Positions 7,913-20,050 of a stretch of DNA of 64,000 nucleotides are shown here, piece after piece. The position numbers were made by a program, and so were the translations under genes. Under the pieces are notes generated by a model. The model made no database searches. It was not told where the DNA came from and was given only the letters and a program-made list of their open reading frames with translations. Source of the DNA: Williamsia muralis NBRC 105860 (GTDB lineage: Bacteria; Actinomycetota; Actinomycetes; Mycobacteriales; Mycobacteriaceae); contig NZ_BDAP01000002.1 of NCBI RefSeq assembly GCF_001598915.1, positions 62,001 to 126,000 on the forward strand, given 5' to 3'. How positions within the stretch are numbered: position 1 is the stretch's first letter; every line of letters begins with the position of its first letter.

Positions 7913-8530
7913 ATGAGCAAACTCGAATCCGAACTGAAAGCGGTCCGTCAACGTGCCGCTACCCGCAGCGCCGGGCAGCGGGTGAAGCTCGGCGGTCGAC
8001 AGACCCTGGCCGGGTTGTCGAACCTCACCCGTGGGTCCGCCGGGTTGAGCGTCGCCGGCGCGCGCAAATCGCTGCTCGGTGCCTCCGTCGCCACCCGAGG
8101 GGCCGGCAATGTCGCACTCGCCGGCGCCAAGAAGGTCGCGGCCCAGGCGCGTTCGAAGGAGTCCGAGCTGGCCGCCGAGGCTCGCGAACTCACCGCCGCG
8201 TACCGCGACCGGGCCGCCGACGTGCTCCCTGTGACGATCAGCAACCCCACCGTCGTCGATGCCCTCGAACGCGCCGGGCTCGTCGATGCACTCCCCAACC
8301 AGCTGGTGACCACGAGGTCGCCTTCTCGTCGTCGCCTCAGGATCGCCCTGATCGTGGCCGGGCTGGTGGGTGCAGGTGCGGCCGCCTTCGCGATCAGTCG
8401 TCGCACGCGTCCGCAACCGCCATCGGTGGCCGCTGCTCCCCCGCGTCTGGCCGACGTGCCGGTTGTCGAGACCGAAGCCGAGTCCGTCGACCCCGCCGGT
8501 CAGTCCACGAACGGGCAATCCGCCAATTGA
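7913..8530 (+). CDS. cwsA: CwsA-like cell wall synthesis / polar membrane protein
   Basis: A 205-residue protein: a helical Ala/Arg-rich N-terminal part (about 1-130, with LTRGSAGLSVAGARKSLLG resembling the VDVTRGLLELG region of mycobacterial CwsA), one membrane helix (about 142-162: LRIALIVAGLVGAGAAAFAI) and a short C-terminal tail. In mycobacteria CwsA works with CrgA and Wag31 at poles and septa. A strong GAGGAGG site precedes ATG 7913. The locus between the tRNA pair and ppiA is where Rv0008c lies. Similarity is weak, so the name rests largely on synteny and topology. Confidence 0.6.
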   Translation: MSKLESELKAVRQRAATRSAGQRVKLGGRQTLAGLSNLTRGSAGLSVAGARKSLLGASVATRGAGNVALAGAKKVAAQARSKESELAAEARELTAAYRDRAADVLPVTISNPTVVDALERAGLVDALPNQLVTTRSPSRRRLRIALIVAGLVGAGAAAFAISRRTRPQPPSVAAAPPRLADVPVVETEAESVDPAGQSTNGQSAN

Positions 8531-8576
8531 GGTTGGCGCGGCAGTTGCGGTCGCTGCGGCAGGTACGGTGTGACGG

Positions 8577-9242
8577 GTGAGTGTTGAGAACGGCGAGGGC
8601 AACCGACGCCGCCATGGCGAGCCCATTCCGGCATGGCAACCGCGCACCGGGCCTGCCGAAGGCCCACCGCCGAGTTACCGGCCCGGCCCCCCTCAGGCTC
8701 CGGCCCCGCAAGGTGGCCTTCCGCCCGAGCCGGGTCGTGGTTATGCCCCACGGCCTGGTCCCAGCGGACCTCCGCCCTTCAATCCCGGCCCGGTCGACCG
8801 CCCACGAGAAGATCCTCGGCGACGTCAGCCGCCTCCCTCCTCTCCGGCACCACTGAGCGGCCCTGCGGCTGGTCTCGGTGCCTCACCCGCGCCGTTGAGC
8901 AGTGCCTATTCGCAGACGTCTGATCCGGCAGAAACCCGTTATGACGGTCCGCAGGGCGACCACCCAGCAGATCAGGAGTCCGGAGCCGAGATGAGCCCTG
9001 CGCCCGCGTCGCGATCCAACAAGACCAATGTCACCGCCATCGTCGCGTTGATCTTGTCGGTGCTGGGGGTCACCTCGTTGATCGGGATCGTCTGCGGCCA
9101 CGTTGCGCGGTCACAGATCCGGCGGACCGGCGAGCAGGGTATGCCGTTCGCGGTCGCCGCCCTGTGGGTCGGGTATCTCTATCTGGCAGCGGGCATCTTG
9201 GTTCTCGCCGGTTATCTGTACATCGTCGGCCAAGGCAACTGA
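8577..9242 (+). CDS. Proline-rich DUF4190-type membrane protein
   Basis: A 221-residue protein with a long Pro/Gly-rich cytoplasmic region (about 1-140) and a C-terminal DUF4190-like unit of two membrane helices (about 146-170 and 187-215: VTAIVALILSVLGVTSLIGIVCGHVA, then GMPFAVAALWVGYLYLA). GTG start at 8577. DUF4190 proteins are common in actinobacteria and their role is unknown. It shares direction with the cwsA-like and DUF1707 genes. The Pro-rich arm suggests protein-protein contact, which is inference. Confidence 0.75.
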   Translation: MSVENGEGNRRRHGEPIPAWQPRTGPAEGPPPSYRPGPPQAPAPQGGLPPEPGRGYAPRPGPSGPPPFNPGPVDRPREDPRRRQPPPSSPAPLSGPAAGLGASPAPLSSAYSQTSDPAETRYDGPQGDHPADQESGAEMSPAPASRSNKTNVTAIVALILSVLGVTSLIGIVCGHVARSQIRRTGEQGMPFAVAALWVGYLYLAAGILVLAGYLYIVGQGN

Positions 9243-9253
9243 GCCTCTCCACC

Positions 9254-9301
9254 ACAGCGCCTTCCAACCACAGCGCCGTCCAACCGCGGAGCCTTCCAAC
9301 C
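9254..9301. repeat. Three 16-bp tandem repeats
   Basis: Three adjoining copies of a 16-mer (9254-9269, 9270-9285, 9286-9301), all ending in TCCAACC; copies 1 and 2 differ at one base. They fill most of the gap between the DUF4190 and DUF1707 genes. No hairpin or ORF explains them. Confidence 0.8.
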
Positions 9302-9339
9302 ACACAGCACGGACCGCCGGCGCGTGATCGAATTGCTGC

Positions 9340-9885
9340 ATGGACGATGACAAGACCCGCGACATCCGGATCGGCAACGATGAGCGGGGTCGCGCCCTCG
9401 ACGCACTCGGTGAGCATTTCACCAGTGGTCGACTCGACCACACCGAGTACGAAGAACGCGTTCAGCTGGCCGCGGCCGCGCACACCCGCTCCGAGCTCGA
9501 CAAGCTCTTCGGCGATCTACCTGAACCCACCCCGTTCGGCTCAGGATCGTCCGCGCCTGCCCTTGCCCGTGATTCTTCCCCTGCCCAGGCACCTCGCAAC
9601 AACAGTGTCCAGCGCGCGCCGGGCAAGAAGCTGATCCAGACCCTCAACCTGTTCGCCGGTGGCGGCACCCTGCTGCTCTTTCTTCTGCTGCAGGTGGTTT
9701 TCGGCGTGCCCAACGCCTGGCTGGTGTTCATCGTGTTCCCGCTTGTCCTCGGCGGGATCCGCATCTGGTCCGGCCAAGCTGGTGGTGACGATGTGGACTA
9801 TGACGACACCGGACACCTCGATCAGGCCGAACTCCGGCGCCGGCGTGAGATCGAGTCACGCCGACGCCGGGACTTCGGCTACTGA
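9340..9885 (+). CDS. DUF1707 domain membrane protein
   Basis: A 181-residue protein. Residues 6-60 form a DUF1707 domain (RIGNDERGRALDALGEHFTSGRLDHTEYEER), a short helical module that recurs next to membrane domains in actinobacteria. After a Pro/Ser linker come two membrane helices (about 105-122 and 124-145) and a basic, Arg-rich tail ending in RRRRDFGY. ATG 9340. Function unknown; DUF1707 is often regarded as a SHOCT-like oligomerisation module, which is inference here. Confidence 0.8.
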   Translation: MDDDKTRDIRIGNDERGRALDALGEHFTSGRLDHTEYEERVQLAAAAHTRSELDKLFGDLPEPTPFGSGSSAPALARDSSPAQAPRNNSVQRAPGKKLIQTLNLFAGGGTLLLFLLLQVVFGVPNAWLVFIVFPLVLGGIRIWSGQAGGDDVDYDDTGHLDQAELRRRREIESRRRRDFGY

Positions 9886-9916
9886 GCGACGCTCACACGG
9901 TCAAAGCGCTGCGAGA

Positions 9917-10843
9917 TCAGAGTTGCGGGATCACCGTCTCGGCGATGAACTCGACGTGCTCGAGGTCGGACATGTCGAGCACCTGTAAGTAGATCCTTGT
10001 GGCGCCGATCGCCGCGTAGGTGCCGATCTTGTCCACGATCTCGTCCGGTGAACCCGCCAGACCATCTCGGCGCAGATCGTCGAGCCCGCGCCCGATGTTG
10101 TCGGCTCGGCGGGTCAGCTCGGCGTCGGAACGTCCGGCGCACACCACCAGCGCCGCTGAGTACGTCAGGTCGTCGGCCGGGCGGCCCCGGTCGGTACAGG
10201 CGGCCCGGACTCGTCCGAACGCCGCCTCGACGTCCTCGACGGGTGCAAACGGCACGTTGAACTCCGCGGCGTACTGCGCCGCCAGAGCTGCTGAGCGCTT
10301 CTTCCCCGCACCACCGATGACGATCGGTGGTGCGGGCGACTGAACGGGCTTGGGTAGCGCCGGAGAGTCGGTCACGGTGTAGTGATCGCCCGAATACGAG
10401 AACTTCTCCCCGACCGGTGTGGTCCACAATCCGGAGATGACGGCGAGCTGCTCGGTGAGTCGGTCGAACCGTTCGCGAAGATCCGGGAACGGGATCGCGT
10501 AGGCCTCGTGTTCGGCGGCATACCAACCGGCGCCGAGTCCGAAGTCCACCCGACCGCCCGACATCTGATCCACCTGGGCGACGGTGACCGCGAGCGGGCC
10601 CGGATGGCGGAACGTTGCCGAGGACACGAGCGTGCCCAGCCGGATGGTGCTGGTCTCGCGGGCGAGCCCGGCCAGGGTGGTCCACGCATCGGTCGGGCCC
10701 GGTAAACCCTCGACGTTCATGGCCAGGTAGTGGTCGGAACGGAAGAACGCCCCGAATCCGCCTGCCTCCGCAGTTCTCGCGACTGCAAGCTGGTCGTCGT
10801 AGGTTGCACCTTGCTGGGGTTCGACAAATATTCGCAAATCCAT
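9917..10843 (-). CDS. LLM-class F420-dependent oxidoreductase
   Basis: Luciferase-like TIM-barrel enzyme that probably uses coenzyme F420 (or FMN) for hydride transfer. Features include the N-terminal DLRIFVEPQ strand, RSDHYLAM, TSTIRLGTLVSSATFRHPGPLA, VDQMSGGRVDFGLGAGWYAAEHEAYAIPFP and PIVIGGAGKKR, all typical of the F420-dependent LLM group. I start at ATG 10843 after AAGAGTGG; the upstream extension is not conserved. It is separated from the DUF1707 gene by 31 bp, tail to tail. Substrate unknown. Confidence 0.88.
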   Translation of the reverse strand: MDLRIFVEPQQGATYDDQLAVARTAEAGGFGAFFRSDHYLAMNVEGLPGPTDAWTTLAGLARETSTIRLGTLVSSATFRHPGPLAVTVAQVDQMSGGRVDFGLGAGWYAAEHEAYAIPFPDLRERFDRLTEQLAVISGLWTTPVGEKFSYSGDHYTVTDSPALPKPVQSPAPPIVIGGAGKKRSAALAAQYAAEFNVPFAPVEDVEAAFGRVRAACTDRGRPADDLTYSAALVVCAGRSDAELTRRADNIGRGLDDLRRDGLAGSPDEIVDKIGTYAAIGATRIYLQVLDMSDLEHVEFIAETVIPQL

Positions 10844-10925
10844 ACAGCCACTCTTACGGGCTTTGATCGCGTGCGCCACCTCGGGGGCCTGACGGCCGAA
10901 TCAGGGTGGTGCAGTTCGTGCTTTG

Positions 10926-10998
10926 TGGAGCCTAGGAGATTCGAACTCCTGACATCTGCCTTGCAAAGGCAGCGCTCTACCAACTGAGCTAAGGCCCC
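10926..10998 (-). tRNA. tRNA-Ala (anticodon TGC)
   Basis: 73-nt cloverleaf on the minus strand: 5' GGGGCCT pairs with AGGCTCC (one G-U), the D arm reads AGCTCAGTTGGTAGAGC, the anticodon arm is CTGCC-TTTGCAA-GGCAG with TGC, and the T arm has GTTCGAATC. The discriminator is A; CCA is not encoded. Next to tRNA-Ile, as in mycobacteria (alaT, ileT). Confidence 0.97.
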
Positions 10999-11008
10999 GT
11001 TTGCCGGA

Positions 11009-11137
11009 TCAACCGGCTGTCAGATCGCTCTGACCTTCGGGTAGACCATGCCACACCTCGATGTTGCGCCGAGATTCCGTGAGCAGGCCCGCGACGACGA
11101 GTGCGACTGCGGCGATCGCTACTGCAACTGCCTTCAT
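11009..11137 (-). CDS. 42-residue membrane-anchored microprotein, DLW-39-like
   Basis: Small ORF between tRNA-Ile and tRNA-Ala on the same strand. ATG 11137 follows an AAGGGG ribosome-binding site eight bases upstream. The product has an N-terminal hydrophobic helix (KAVAVAIAAVALVVAGLL) followed by SRRNIEVWHGL and a short tail. Tiny single-helix proteins (the DLW-39 group) occur beside these tRNAs in other actinobacteria, which I recall but cannot check; the WHGL segment may correspond to their DLW motif. A three-codon ORF (ATG AGC GGA TGA) overlaps its start. Confidence 0.5.
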   Translation of the reverse strand: MKAVAVAIAAVALVVAGLLTESRRNIEVWHGLPEGQSDLTAG

Positions 11138-11186
11138 CCGCTCATCCCCTTGGGTGGTGGTCCCTTGGTTCGGTTCGTCGTCACAG

Positions 11187-11260
11187 TGGGCCTAGGAGGA
11201 CTTGAACCTCCGACCTCTTCGTTATCAGCGAAGCGCTCTAACCGCCTGAGCTATAGGCCC
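11187..11260 (-). tRNA. tRNA-Ile (anticodon GAT)
   Basis: 74-nt cloverleaf on the minus strand: acceptor GGGCCTA / TAGGCCC, D arm AGCTCAGGCGGTTAGAGC, anticodon arm CTTCG-CTGATAA-CGAAG with GAT, T arm GGTTCAAGTCC, discriminator A. CCA is not encoded. It lies downstream of the DUF3566 gene and gyrA on the same strand. Confidence 0.97.
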
Positions 11261-11325
11261 GTGAACCGAAGTCAGAGATTACCCGACTGCGTGCCCCCGC
11301 GACAAAACGGCTGGTCAAAAGCCCC

Positions 11326-12378
11326 TCAGTCGCGGTCGGCGAGGGTTACCTCCACACCACCCACGAGGTCGGACGACAGGTTGTAGATGAACGATCCGAC
11401 GGTGGCCAGAGCGGTGAACAGCACGACGTTGACCGCGCCGATCAGAGCCGCGATACCGAACACACCTCCGGCGCTGATCTCGAACGAGGATTCCGCGGTG
11501 GTGTCACTGGACACCAGCGTGCCGAAGGAGTTGTTCAGCTGATCCCAGACGCCCATGCCGTCGAGGATGAGATACAGCACACCCACCGCGATCATCCAGA
11601 TGAAGAACGAGGCGACAGACAGGACCGCAGACACCTTGAACGCCGACCACGGGTCGATCCGGCGGATCTGGACAGCAGCGCGCAACGCACCCATGGCACT
11701 CGGCGAAGGCATCGCCTCGAACGAGCGATTGGCCGGCTGCGAGGCCTCCGGATGATGGATGGCATCGAGGTCGGGCAGATCTTCCTGCGGAAGGTCGCGC
11801 CGGTCGATGTTGCGGGTCGGGCCGTCGATCGGCTTCGACAGCGGAGACCGACTGGTCGAGTCGGTCTCCGAACCCGGCAACTTGGGTGCTGCGGTGCCGG
11901 TGATCACCGGGCGCTTGGCCGTCGGTGCCGGAGCACCCGGACCGGGCTGGCGACCCGGAGGTGGGCCGGCAGGACCCCGGCCCGACCCCTGCTGCTGAGG
12001 TGGCTGCTGGGGCGGCTGCTTGATCTGCGGCTGTGGGCCGGTTGCCGATGCCGACGGCTGCCCGGGGCCGGTGGGCTGCCCCTGGCCGCCTTGCGAGCCG
12101 GCACGCTGCCAAGGAGGCACGCCACCGGGGCCGGTCCCGTTGCCGGGAGGCCGACCCTGGGCCGGGGCCTGACCCTGACCGGCGTCCGACCGCGGCGCCT
12201 GATCCTGCACTGACACCGAAGGACGTGCGCCGTTGGCCGAGGAGTTCGCCGCGGCGGAGGCCGCCGTGTCCTGCTCACCACCGCTGCCCGACGATCCCTG
12301 CGGACCTTTCGGCGGCCCACTGGTGCCGTTCGGTTCGCCCGCGACCTTGGGTTCGTTGGGCTCGTCAGTTGTGCTCAT
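11326..12378 (-). CDS. Proline-rich DUF3566 membrane protein (Rv0007-like)
   Basis: A 350-residue protein. The first two thirds are a Pro/Gln/Gly-rich disordered cytoplasmic region; the last 130 residues hold the DUF3566 domain with two membrane helices ([24 protein letters not shown] split around GVLYLI, and a second near [20 protein letters not shown]). The C-terminus [11 protein letters not shown] is typical of the family. It follows gyrA by 23 bp on the same strand, the conserved gyrB-gyrA-Rv0007 order, and likely shares its transcript. Molecular role unknown. Confidence 0.9.
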   Translation of the reverse strand: MSTTDEPNEPKVAGEPNGTSGPPKGPQGSSGSGGEQDTAASAAANSSANGARPSVSVQDQAPRSDAGQGQAPAQGRPPGNGTGPGGVPPWQRAGSQGGQGQPTGPGQPSASATGPQPQIKQPPQQPPQQQGSGRGPAGPPPGRQPGPGAPAPTAKRPVITGTAAPKLPGSETDSTSRSPLSKPIDGPTRNIDRRDLPQEDLPDLDAIHHPEASQPANRSFEAMPSPSAMGALRAAVQIRRIDPWSAFKVSAVLSVASFFIWMIAVGVLYLILDGMGVWDQLNNSFGTLVSSDTTAESSFEISAGGVFGIAALIGAVNVVLFTALATVGSFIYNLSSDLVGGVEVTLADRD

Positions 12379-12401
12379 GCGTTCCTTTGCGTTCGCCTCA
12401 G

Positions 12402-14909
12402 CTACTTCTTGCCGGCCGGCCCGTTCTGCGTGTCAGCCGGTTCATCCGGCTCGTCGGCATTGCGGGCAATAGCCAAGAGCGTAGTTCCTTCGCCCAGGTT
12501 CATCAGGCGGACGCCCTTGGTTTGGCGTCCGGCCTTGCGAACCTGCCGCGCACCGGTGCGGATGACGCCGCCCCCGGAGGTGATCGCATAGAGCTCACTG
12601 TCGTCGTCGACGATCACTGCGCCCACCAACGCGCCGCGGCGTTTGTCGTACTGGATCGTCAGGACACCCTTGCCGCCGCGACCCTGCACGGGGTAATCGC
12701 TCATCGCGGTGCGCTTGGCGTAGCCACCCGATGTCGCGACCAACAGGTAGGTGTCCTCGCGGACCACATTCAGCGACAACAACTGGTCATCGTCGTTGAA
12801 CCGCATGCCCTGGACACCAGAGGTCTGCCGCCCCATCGGACGCAACACGTCGTCGGTGGCCGAGAAACGGATCGACTGTCCCTTCGTCGACACGAGCAGC
12901 AGGTCGTCGTCGGCGCTGCACAACTGTGCGCCCACCAACTCGTCCTCACCGCGCAGGTTGATCGCGAAGATGCCGCCGGAGCGATTGGAGTCGAAGTCCA
13001 CCAAACGCGACTTCTTCACCAGTCCGTTGAGGGTCGCGAGCACCAGGTAGGGCGCATCCTCGTAACTCTTGATCTGGATGACCTGGGCGATGCGCTCCTC
13101 GGGCTGGAATGCCAGCAGGTTGGCGACGTGCTGGCCACGGGCGGTGCGGTTGGCCTCCGGCAGTTCGTACGCCTTCGCCCGGTAGACCCGGCCCTTGGTG
13201 GTGAAGAACAGGATCCAGTCGTGGGTGGAGCACACGAAGAAGTGCCGGACGATGTCGTCCTGCTTGAGACCGGCACCCTGCACACCTTTACCGCCGCGCT
13301 TCTGGCTGCGGTAGAGATCGGTCTTCGTCCTCTTCGCATAGCCGGTCTCGGTGATGGTGACCACCACGTCTTCGCGGGCGATGAGGTCCTCGTCGGACAC
13401 ATCCCCGTCTGCGGCAATGATTTTCGTGCGTCGCTCGTCGGCGAACTTCTCGACGATCTCGGCCAGCTCGTCGCGCACGATGGCGCGCTGGCGCTCCGGC
13501 TTGGCGAGGATGTCCTTGTAGTCGGCGATCTCGATCTCGATCTCCGCCAACTCGTCGACGATCTTCTGCCGTTCCAGGGCCGCGAGCCTGCGCAGCTGCA
13601 TCGCCAGGATGGCGTCGGCCTGGATCTCGTCGACGTCGAGCAGCTCGATCAAACCGGTACGCGCCAGATCGACGGTCTGCGACCGGCGGATCAGCGCGAT
13701 GACCTCATCAAGTGCGTCAAGGGCTTTGACGAGACCACGCAGGATGTGGGCCCGCTCTTCGGCCTTACGCAGCCGGTAACGGGTACGCCGGATGATGACG
13801 TCGATCTGATGCTCGACGTACAGGCGGATCATCTTGTCCAGGCGCAACGTTCGCGGAACACCATCCACGATGGAGAGCATGTTCACGCCGAAACTGGTCT
13901 GCAGCTGGCTGTGCTTGTAGAGGTTGTTCAGCACCACCTTGGCCACGGCGTCGCGACGCAGCGTGACCACGATCTGCATGCCGACTCGGTCCGACGACTC
14001 GTCGTCGATCCTGCTGATGCCCTTGAGTTTTCCCTCGTTCACCTGTTCGGCGATCGACAAGATCATGTTGTCGGGGTTCACCTGGTACGGCAGCTCGGTG
14101 ATGACAAGGGTGGTGGCACCCTTGTTCTCCTCGATCCGCACCACGCCTCGCATACGGATGCTGCCCCGGCCGGTGGTGTACGCGTCGCGGATGCCCTGGC
14201 CGCCGACAATCAGTCCGGCGGTTGGGAAGTCGGGTCCCTTGATGCGTTCCATGCAGGCTTCGAGGGTGCTCTCCTCGTCGGCCTCGTAGTTGTCGAGTGC
14301 CCAGAAGATGGCGTCGGCCACCTCACCGAGGTTGTGCGGCGGGATGTTGGTGGCCATACCCACCGCGATGCCGCTCGACCCGTTGATCAACAGGTTCGGA
14401 ACCCGTGAGGGCAGGACCGTCGGTTCCTGGGTCTTGCCGTCGTAGTTGGGAGTGAAATCGACTGTCTCCTCGCCGATGTCACGCAACATCTCCATCGCGA
14501 GCGGCGTCAGCCGGGCCTCGGTGTACCGCATCGCGGCCGCGCCGTCGTTGCCGCGGGAACCGAAGTTGCCCTGGCCGTCGACCAGCGGATACCGCATCGA
14601 CCACGGCTGCGCCAATCGCACCAGCGCGTCGTAGATCGCGGTGTCGCCGTGCGGGTGGTAGTTACCCATGGTCTCGGCGACCGGCTTGGCCGACTTGACG
14701 TAACTGCGGTCGGGCCGGAACCCGGCGTCGTTCATCGCGTAGAGCAGTCGGCGGTGCACCGGCTTGAGTCCGTCGCGGACCTCGGGCAGCGCGCGGCCGA
14801 CGATGACGCTCATCGCGTAATCGATGTAGCTGCGCTGCATCTCCTGCTGGATGTCTACCGGCTCGACGCGGTCTCCGGCGCCACTGTCCGGTGGCAAGGT
14901 GTCGGTCAT
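12402..14909 (-). CDS. gyrA: DNA gyrase subunit A
   Basis: Breakage-reunion subunit of gyrase, which introduces negative supercoils with GyrB. Residues 1-500 form the cleavage domain with catalytic Tyr129 ([10 protein letters not shown]) and the quinolone pocket [10 protein letters not shown] (Thr90, Ala91, Asp94 in M. tuberculosis numbering). The C-terminal domain carries beta-pinwheel blades and the GyrA box [10 protein letters not shown] use ATG 14909; a TTG directly upstream also lies in frame. 835 residues, normal length. It lies 48 bp after gyrB on the same strand. Confidence 0.98.
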   Translation of the reverse strand: MTDTLPPDSGAGDRVEPVDIQQEMQRSYIDYAMSVIVGRALPEVRDGLKPVHRRLLYAMNDAGFRPDRSYVKSAKPVAETMGNYHPHGDTAIYDALVRLAQPWSMRYPLVDGQGNFGSRGNDGAAAMRYTEARLTPLAMEMLRDIGEETVDFTPNYDGKTQEPTVLPSRVPNLLINGSSGIAVGMATNIPPHNLGEVADAIFWALDNYEADEESTLEACMERIKGPDFPTAGLIVGGQGIRDAYTTGRGSIRMRGVVRIEENKGATTLVITELPYQVNPDNMILSIAEQVNEGKLKGISRIDDESSDRVGMQIVVTLRRDAVAKVVLNNLYKHSQLQTSFGVNMLSIVDGVPRTLRLDKMIRLYVEHQIDVIIRRTRYRLRKAEERAHILRGLVKALDALDEVIALIRRSQTVDLARTGLIELLDVDEIQADAILAMQLRRLAALERQKIVDELAEIEIEIADYKDILAKPERQRAIVRDELAEIVEKFADERRTKIIAADGDVSDEDLIAREDVVVTITETGYAKRTKTDLYRSQKRGGKGVQGAGLKQDDIVRHFFVCSTHDWILFFTTKGRVYRAKAYELPEANRTARGQHVANLLAFQPEERIAQVIQIKSYEDAPYLVLATLNGLVKKSRLVDFDSNRSGGIFAINLRGEDELVGAQLCSADDDLLLVSTKGQSIRFSATDDVLRPMGRQTSGVQGMRFNDDDQLLSLNVVREDTYLLVATSGGYAKRTAMSDYPVQGRGGKGVLTIQYDKRRGALVGAVIVDDDSELYAITSGGGVIRTGARQVRKAGRQTKGVRLMNLGEGTTLLAIARNADEPDEPADTQNGPAGKK

Positions 14910-14957
14910 CAATTCACTTTCGTCGTGTCAGGTCGAAGCAGATGGAAGCGGAGTCCG

Positions 14958-17114
<2,157 letters not shown>

Positions 17115-17373
17115 TTACATCGCCATTGAGTCACACCACGCGGTACGCGCCCGGCAGCCATCGCTGTTCTGCTCCCGGGGTTCCCATGCAGCGGTCTACC
17201 CCGGTTCGGGGCAACTCTCTACATACTACTGGGTAAGGCGACAAGGAATGGCCCTGCAACACCCCTGACTTGTCCGCAGACGGATTTTCTCGGATGAGAC
17301 CTAGTCCGACCGACACAGCGGGTACGTCGTCCACGTTCTGACGGGATTCGTGGCCGGTTCGCCGAATCCGTGT

Positions 17374-17964
17374 CTAGCCGTAGGTGTCGCGGGGTCCTCG
17401 GCCACGGACGTGACGTTCGCCTTTGCGCCAGGACGGGCTCTGCGGGCCGGTGATCCGCAGGCTCGTGACAACCCCGTGGCCGGCCGAGGCCGCGATCTTG
17501 GCCAGGATCTGACTCTGGATCAGCCGTAGTTGGGTCGCCCAGGCAGTCGACTCTGCCGTGACGTGTAAAACCTTGTCGCGCAATGCTTTGGGCTGGGCAT
17601 GCGCCGCGATCTCGGCTCCGACGATCCGGTCCCACGCACCGAAGACGGTGCCCTCACTGAGTTTGGCGTTCCAGCCGCGACGTCCGGCGAGACCTCCGGC
17701 GACACGACCGAGAGGTTGCGGGTCGTAGGGGTCGGGGTGGGCACCGGTCCACGATCTACGGGTGGTTTTGCGCGGTGCAGCTGTCCGTCTGCCAGGAGAC
17801 GCACGGCCTTGACCGACGGATTTACCGGCCGCGCGAGCAGCGGCCCGGGCGTCTTCGAGTGCTTTGCGCGCCATGTCGTAGCCGCTGCCCTCGGATCTGC
17901 CGCCGCCTCCGGACTCGTTTCCTGTGCCCGGCTCTTGCCCCTTGCTGGGTTCCTCGGTCATCAC
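17374..17964 (-). CDS. DUF721 / DciA-like protein (Rv0004-like)
   Basis: A 196-residue protein with a basic, low-complexity N-terminus and a C-terminal DUF721 domain (about 105-180: [44 protein letters not shown]). DciA proteins of this family load or activate the replicative helicase DnaB in most bacteria. The GTG at 17964 overlaps the recF stop by four bases; an ATG at 17961 is equally placed, so the two genes are translationally coupled. The position recF-DUF721-gyrB is the conserved mycolata order and supports a replication role. Confidence 0.85.
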   Translation of the reverse strand: MMTEEPSKGQEPGTGNESGGGGRSEGSGYDMARKALEDARAAARAAGKSVGQGRASPGRRTAAPRKTTRRSWTGAHPDPYDPQPLGRVAGGLAGRRGWNAKLSEGTVFGAWDRIVGAEIAAHAQPKALRDKVLHVTAESTAWATQLRLIQSQILAKIAASAGHGVVTSLRITGPQSPSWRKGERHVRGRGPRDTYG

Positions 17965-19133
17965 CCGACCACCAATTCCGACGTTCGAACGCCTGCCGAC
18001 TCGATGATATTCACCGCGACGGTCCTGCCGCCGATCTGAGGGGGGATGTCGTCGGCGACCGCCGCGGTGATGAGGACCTGTTCGGCCCCGGCCGCGACGT
18101 CGGCGAGTTTCTCGCGGCGCTTGGCATCGAGCTCGGCGAACACGTCATCGAGCATCAGTACCGGTTCGACGCCGTCGGCACGCACCAGTTCGACAGAGCC
18201 CAGACGCAGTGACAGGGCCATCGACCACGACTCGCCGTGACTGGCGAAACCCTTCGCCGGTTCGGTGCCGAGCAAGAGATCAACGTCGTCTCGGTGAGGC
18301 CCGACAAGCGTCACACCGCGGTCTATCTCTTTCTGACGCAGCGCCGCGAGGTCGCTGAGCAGTGCCGCTTCGATGTAGTCCACATCGGCCTTCTCCCCAT
18401 GTGCCGGAATCACATCGATCGACGCCGACGATCGGTAGCGCATGTTCGCCGGCCGGGAATGCGGCGCGATCGTCGAATACGCCTGTGCTACATGGGGTTC
18501 CAATTCGTTCACCAAGTCGATCCGCGCGGCGCTCACCTGGGCGCCGTAGGCGGCGAGCTGGGCGTCCCACACGTCCAAGGTGCTGATCACCGACTCGGCG
18601 TCGCTGCCGCCCCTGCGTAGGGCGGCCGCCGCCGTCTTGAGCAGCGCGGCCCGCTGACGCAATACCCGGTCGTAATCGGACTTGGCGGCGGCCCACCGAG
18701 GGCCACGCATGGCGACCAGTTCATCGACGAACCGACGTCGTTCCCCCGGATCTCCGCGCACCAGCGACAGGTCTTCGGGCGCGAACATCACCGCGCGCAG
18801 GATCCCCAGCACATCGCGTGGCCTGCGGCACGGGGCACCGTTGATGGCGGCCTTGTTGCTGCGAGCTCCGCCGATCACCAGATCCACCGTCAGTTCACGG
18901 CCGTCGTTCTCCACCGTCGCGGTGACCCGGGCCTGATCTGCCCCGGTACGGATCAGTGGCTGATCAGTACTCACCCGGTGCGACCGCAAGCCGGCGACAT
19001 AGTAGAGCGCCTCGAGCAGGTTGGTCTTGCCGAATCCGTTTCTCCCCACGAAAAGCGTTGTGCCCGGGCTGAGTTCGATGGAGACCTCATCCCAGGAACG
19101 GAAGTCGCGCAGCGACAGGTTGCGGACGTACAC
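17961..19133 (-). CDS. recF: DNA replication and repair protein RecF
   Basis: SMC-like ATPase that works with RecOR to load RecA at gapped DNA. Walker A is GRNGFGKT at residues 30-37; the ABC signature region is [12 protein letters not shown] and Walker B is [12 protein letters not shown] followed by the D-loop. 390 residues, normal length. GTG start at 19133, 20 bp after the gnd stop. The dnaN-gnd-recF arrangement, with gnd in between, is found in some mycolata and splits the usual dnaN-recF pair. Confidence 0.96.
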   Translation of the reverse strand: MYVRNLSLRDFRSWDEVSIELSPGTTLFVGRNGFGKTNLLEALYYVAGLRSHRVSTDQPLIRTGADQARVTATVENDGRELTVDLVIGGARSNKAAINGAPCRRPRDVLGILRAVMFAPEDLSLVRGDPGERRRFVDELVAMRGPRWAAAKSDYDRVLRQRAALLKTAAAALRRGGSDAESVISTLDVWDAQLAAYGAQVSAARIDLVNELEPHVAQAYSTIAPHSRPANMRYRSSASIDVIPAHGEKADVDYIEAALLSDLAALRQKEIDRGVTLVGPHRDDVDLLLGTEPAKGFASHGESWSMALSLRLGSVELVRADGVEPVLMLDDVFAELDAKRREKLADVAAGAEQVLITAAVADDIPPQIGGRTVAVNIIESAGVRTSELVVG

Positions 19134-19153
19134 CTGCTCAGATCAACTCCCGG

Positions 19154-20050
19154 TCAGTCGCCCGACGACTTCGGAACCACCGAGTGTCCGCCGAATTGGT
19201 TGCGCAGTGCCGACACGGCCTTGAGGGCGGGTGAGCCGCCTTCTTGGCGTGAGGCGAAGCGTGCAAAGAGGGCCGCGGAGATGACGTTGGCGGGGACCGA
19301 ATGCCGGATGGCTTCTTCGACCGTCCAGCGGCCTTCACCGGAATCGGTGGTGTAGTCGGAGATCTCGGCCAGGCCGGGATCTTCCTGCAGTGCCTTGACC
19401 AGCAGCTCGAGGAGCCACGATCGCACGACGGTGCCGTTTGTCCAGGCCCGCAGGGTGCCGGTGACGTCTTCGATGAGGGGTTCGGCGTCGAGGATCTCGT
19501 AGCCCTCGCCGTAGGCGTGCATCAGTCCGTATTCGATGCCGTTGTGCACCATCTTGGCGTAGTGACCGGCGCCGACCTGTCCGGCGTGGACAAATCCGTC
19601 GGCCCGCTCACCGGGCGGCCGTAGCGCGTCGAAGATCGGCATGGCGCGTTCGACGTCCTCTTTGGCGCCGCCGCACATCAGGCCGTATCCGTTTTCCAAG
19701 CCCCAGATGCCGCCGGACACTCCGCAGTCGACGTAACGGATTCCCTTGGTGCTCAACAGCTCTGCGTTGATCGCGTCGTCGGTGTACTTGGAGTTGCCGC
19801 CATCGATGACAAGATCGCCGGGTGAGAGGATGTCCGAGAGCGTGCGGACGGTGGACCGCGTCGGTTCACCCGAGGGCACCATCACCCAGATGATCCTCGG
19901 GGCGTCGAGCGCGGAGGCCAGTTCGGTAAGCGATGCGACATCGGTGACCTCCGGACGGGGGTCGTATCCGATGACCTCGATTCCGGCGTTCTTGACCCGG
20001 GTCCGCATGAACCCGCCCATCTTTCCCAATCCCACCAAACCCAGCTGCAT
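19154..20050 (-). CDS. gnd: 6-phosphogluconate dehydrogenase, decarboxylating, short form
   Basis: Oxidative pentose-phosphate enzyme converting 6-phosphogluconate to ribulose 5-phosphate, CO2 and NAD(P)H. The Rossmann motif GLVGLGKMGGFM opens the protein; the family segment DGGNSKYTDD, the catalytic region CGVSGGIWGLENGYGLMCGG and KMVHNGIEYGLMHAYGEG follow. 298 residues marks the short (GndA-like, often NAD-preferring) class. It lies between dnaN and recF on their strand; the metabolic link to replication is not obvious, but the location is shared with other mycolata. Confidence 0.93.
   Translation of the reverse strand: MQLGLVGLGKMGGFMRTRVKNAGIEVIGYDPRPEVTDVASLTELASALDAPRIIWVMVPSGEPTRSTVRTLSDILSPGDLVIDGGNSKYTDDAINAELLSTKGIRYVDCGVSGGIWGLENGYGLMCGGAKEDVERAMPIFDALRPPGERADGFVHAGQVGAGHYAKMVHNGIEYGLMHAYGEGYEILDAEPLIEDVTGTLRAWTNGTVVRSWLLELLVKALQEDPGLAEISDYTTDSGEGRWTVEEAIRHSVPANVISAALFARFASRQEGGSPALKAVSALRNQFGGHSVVPKSSGD

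Noticed and set aside
11048-11386. Plus-strand open frame across tRNA-Ile
   Set aside because: It runs through a tRNA gene and the 3' end of the DUF3566 gene; the minus-strand microprotein explains the region better.
12033-14408. Long open frame (791 codons) on the plus strand opposite gyrA
   Set aside because: It mirrors gyrA codon by codon in a high-GC genome, has no conserved domain and lies antisense to an essential gene.
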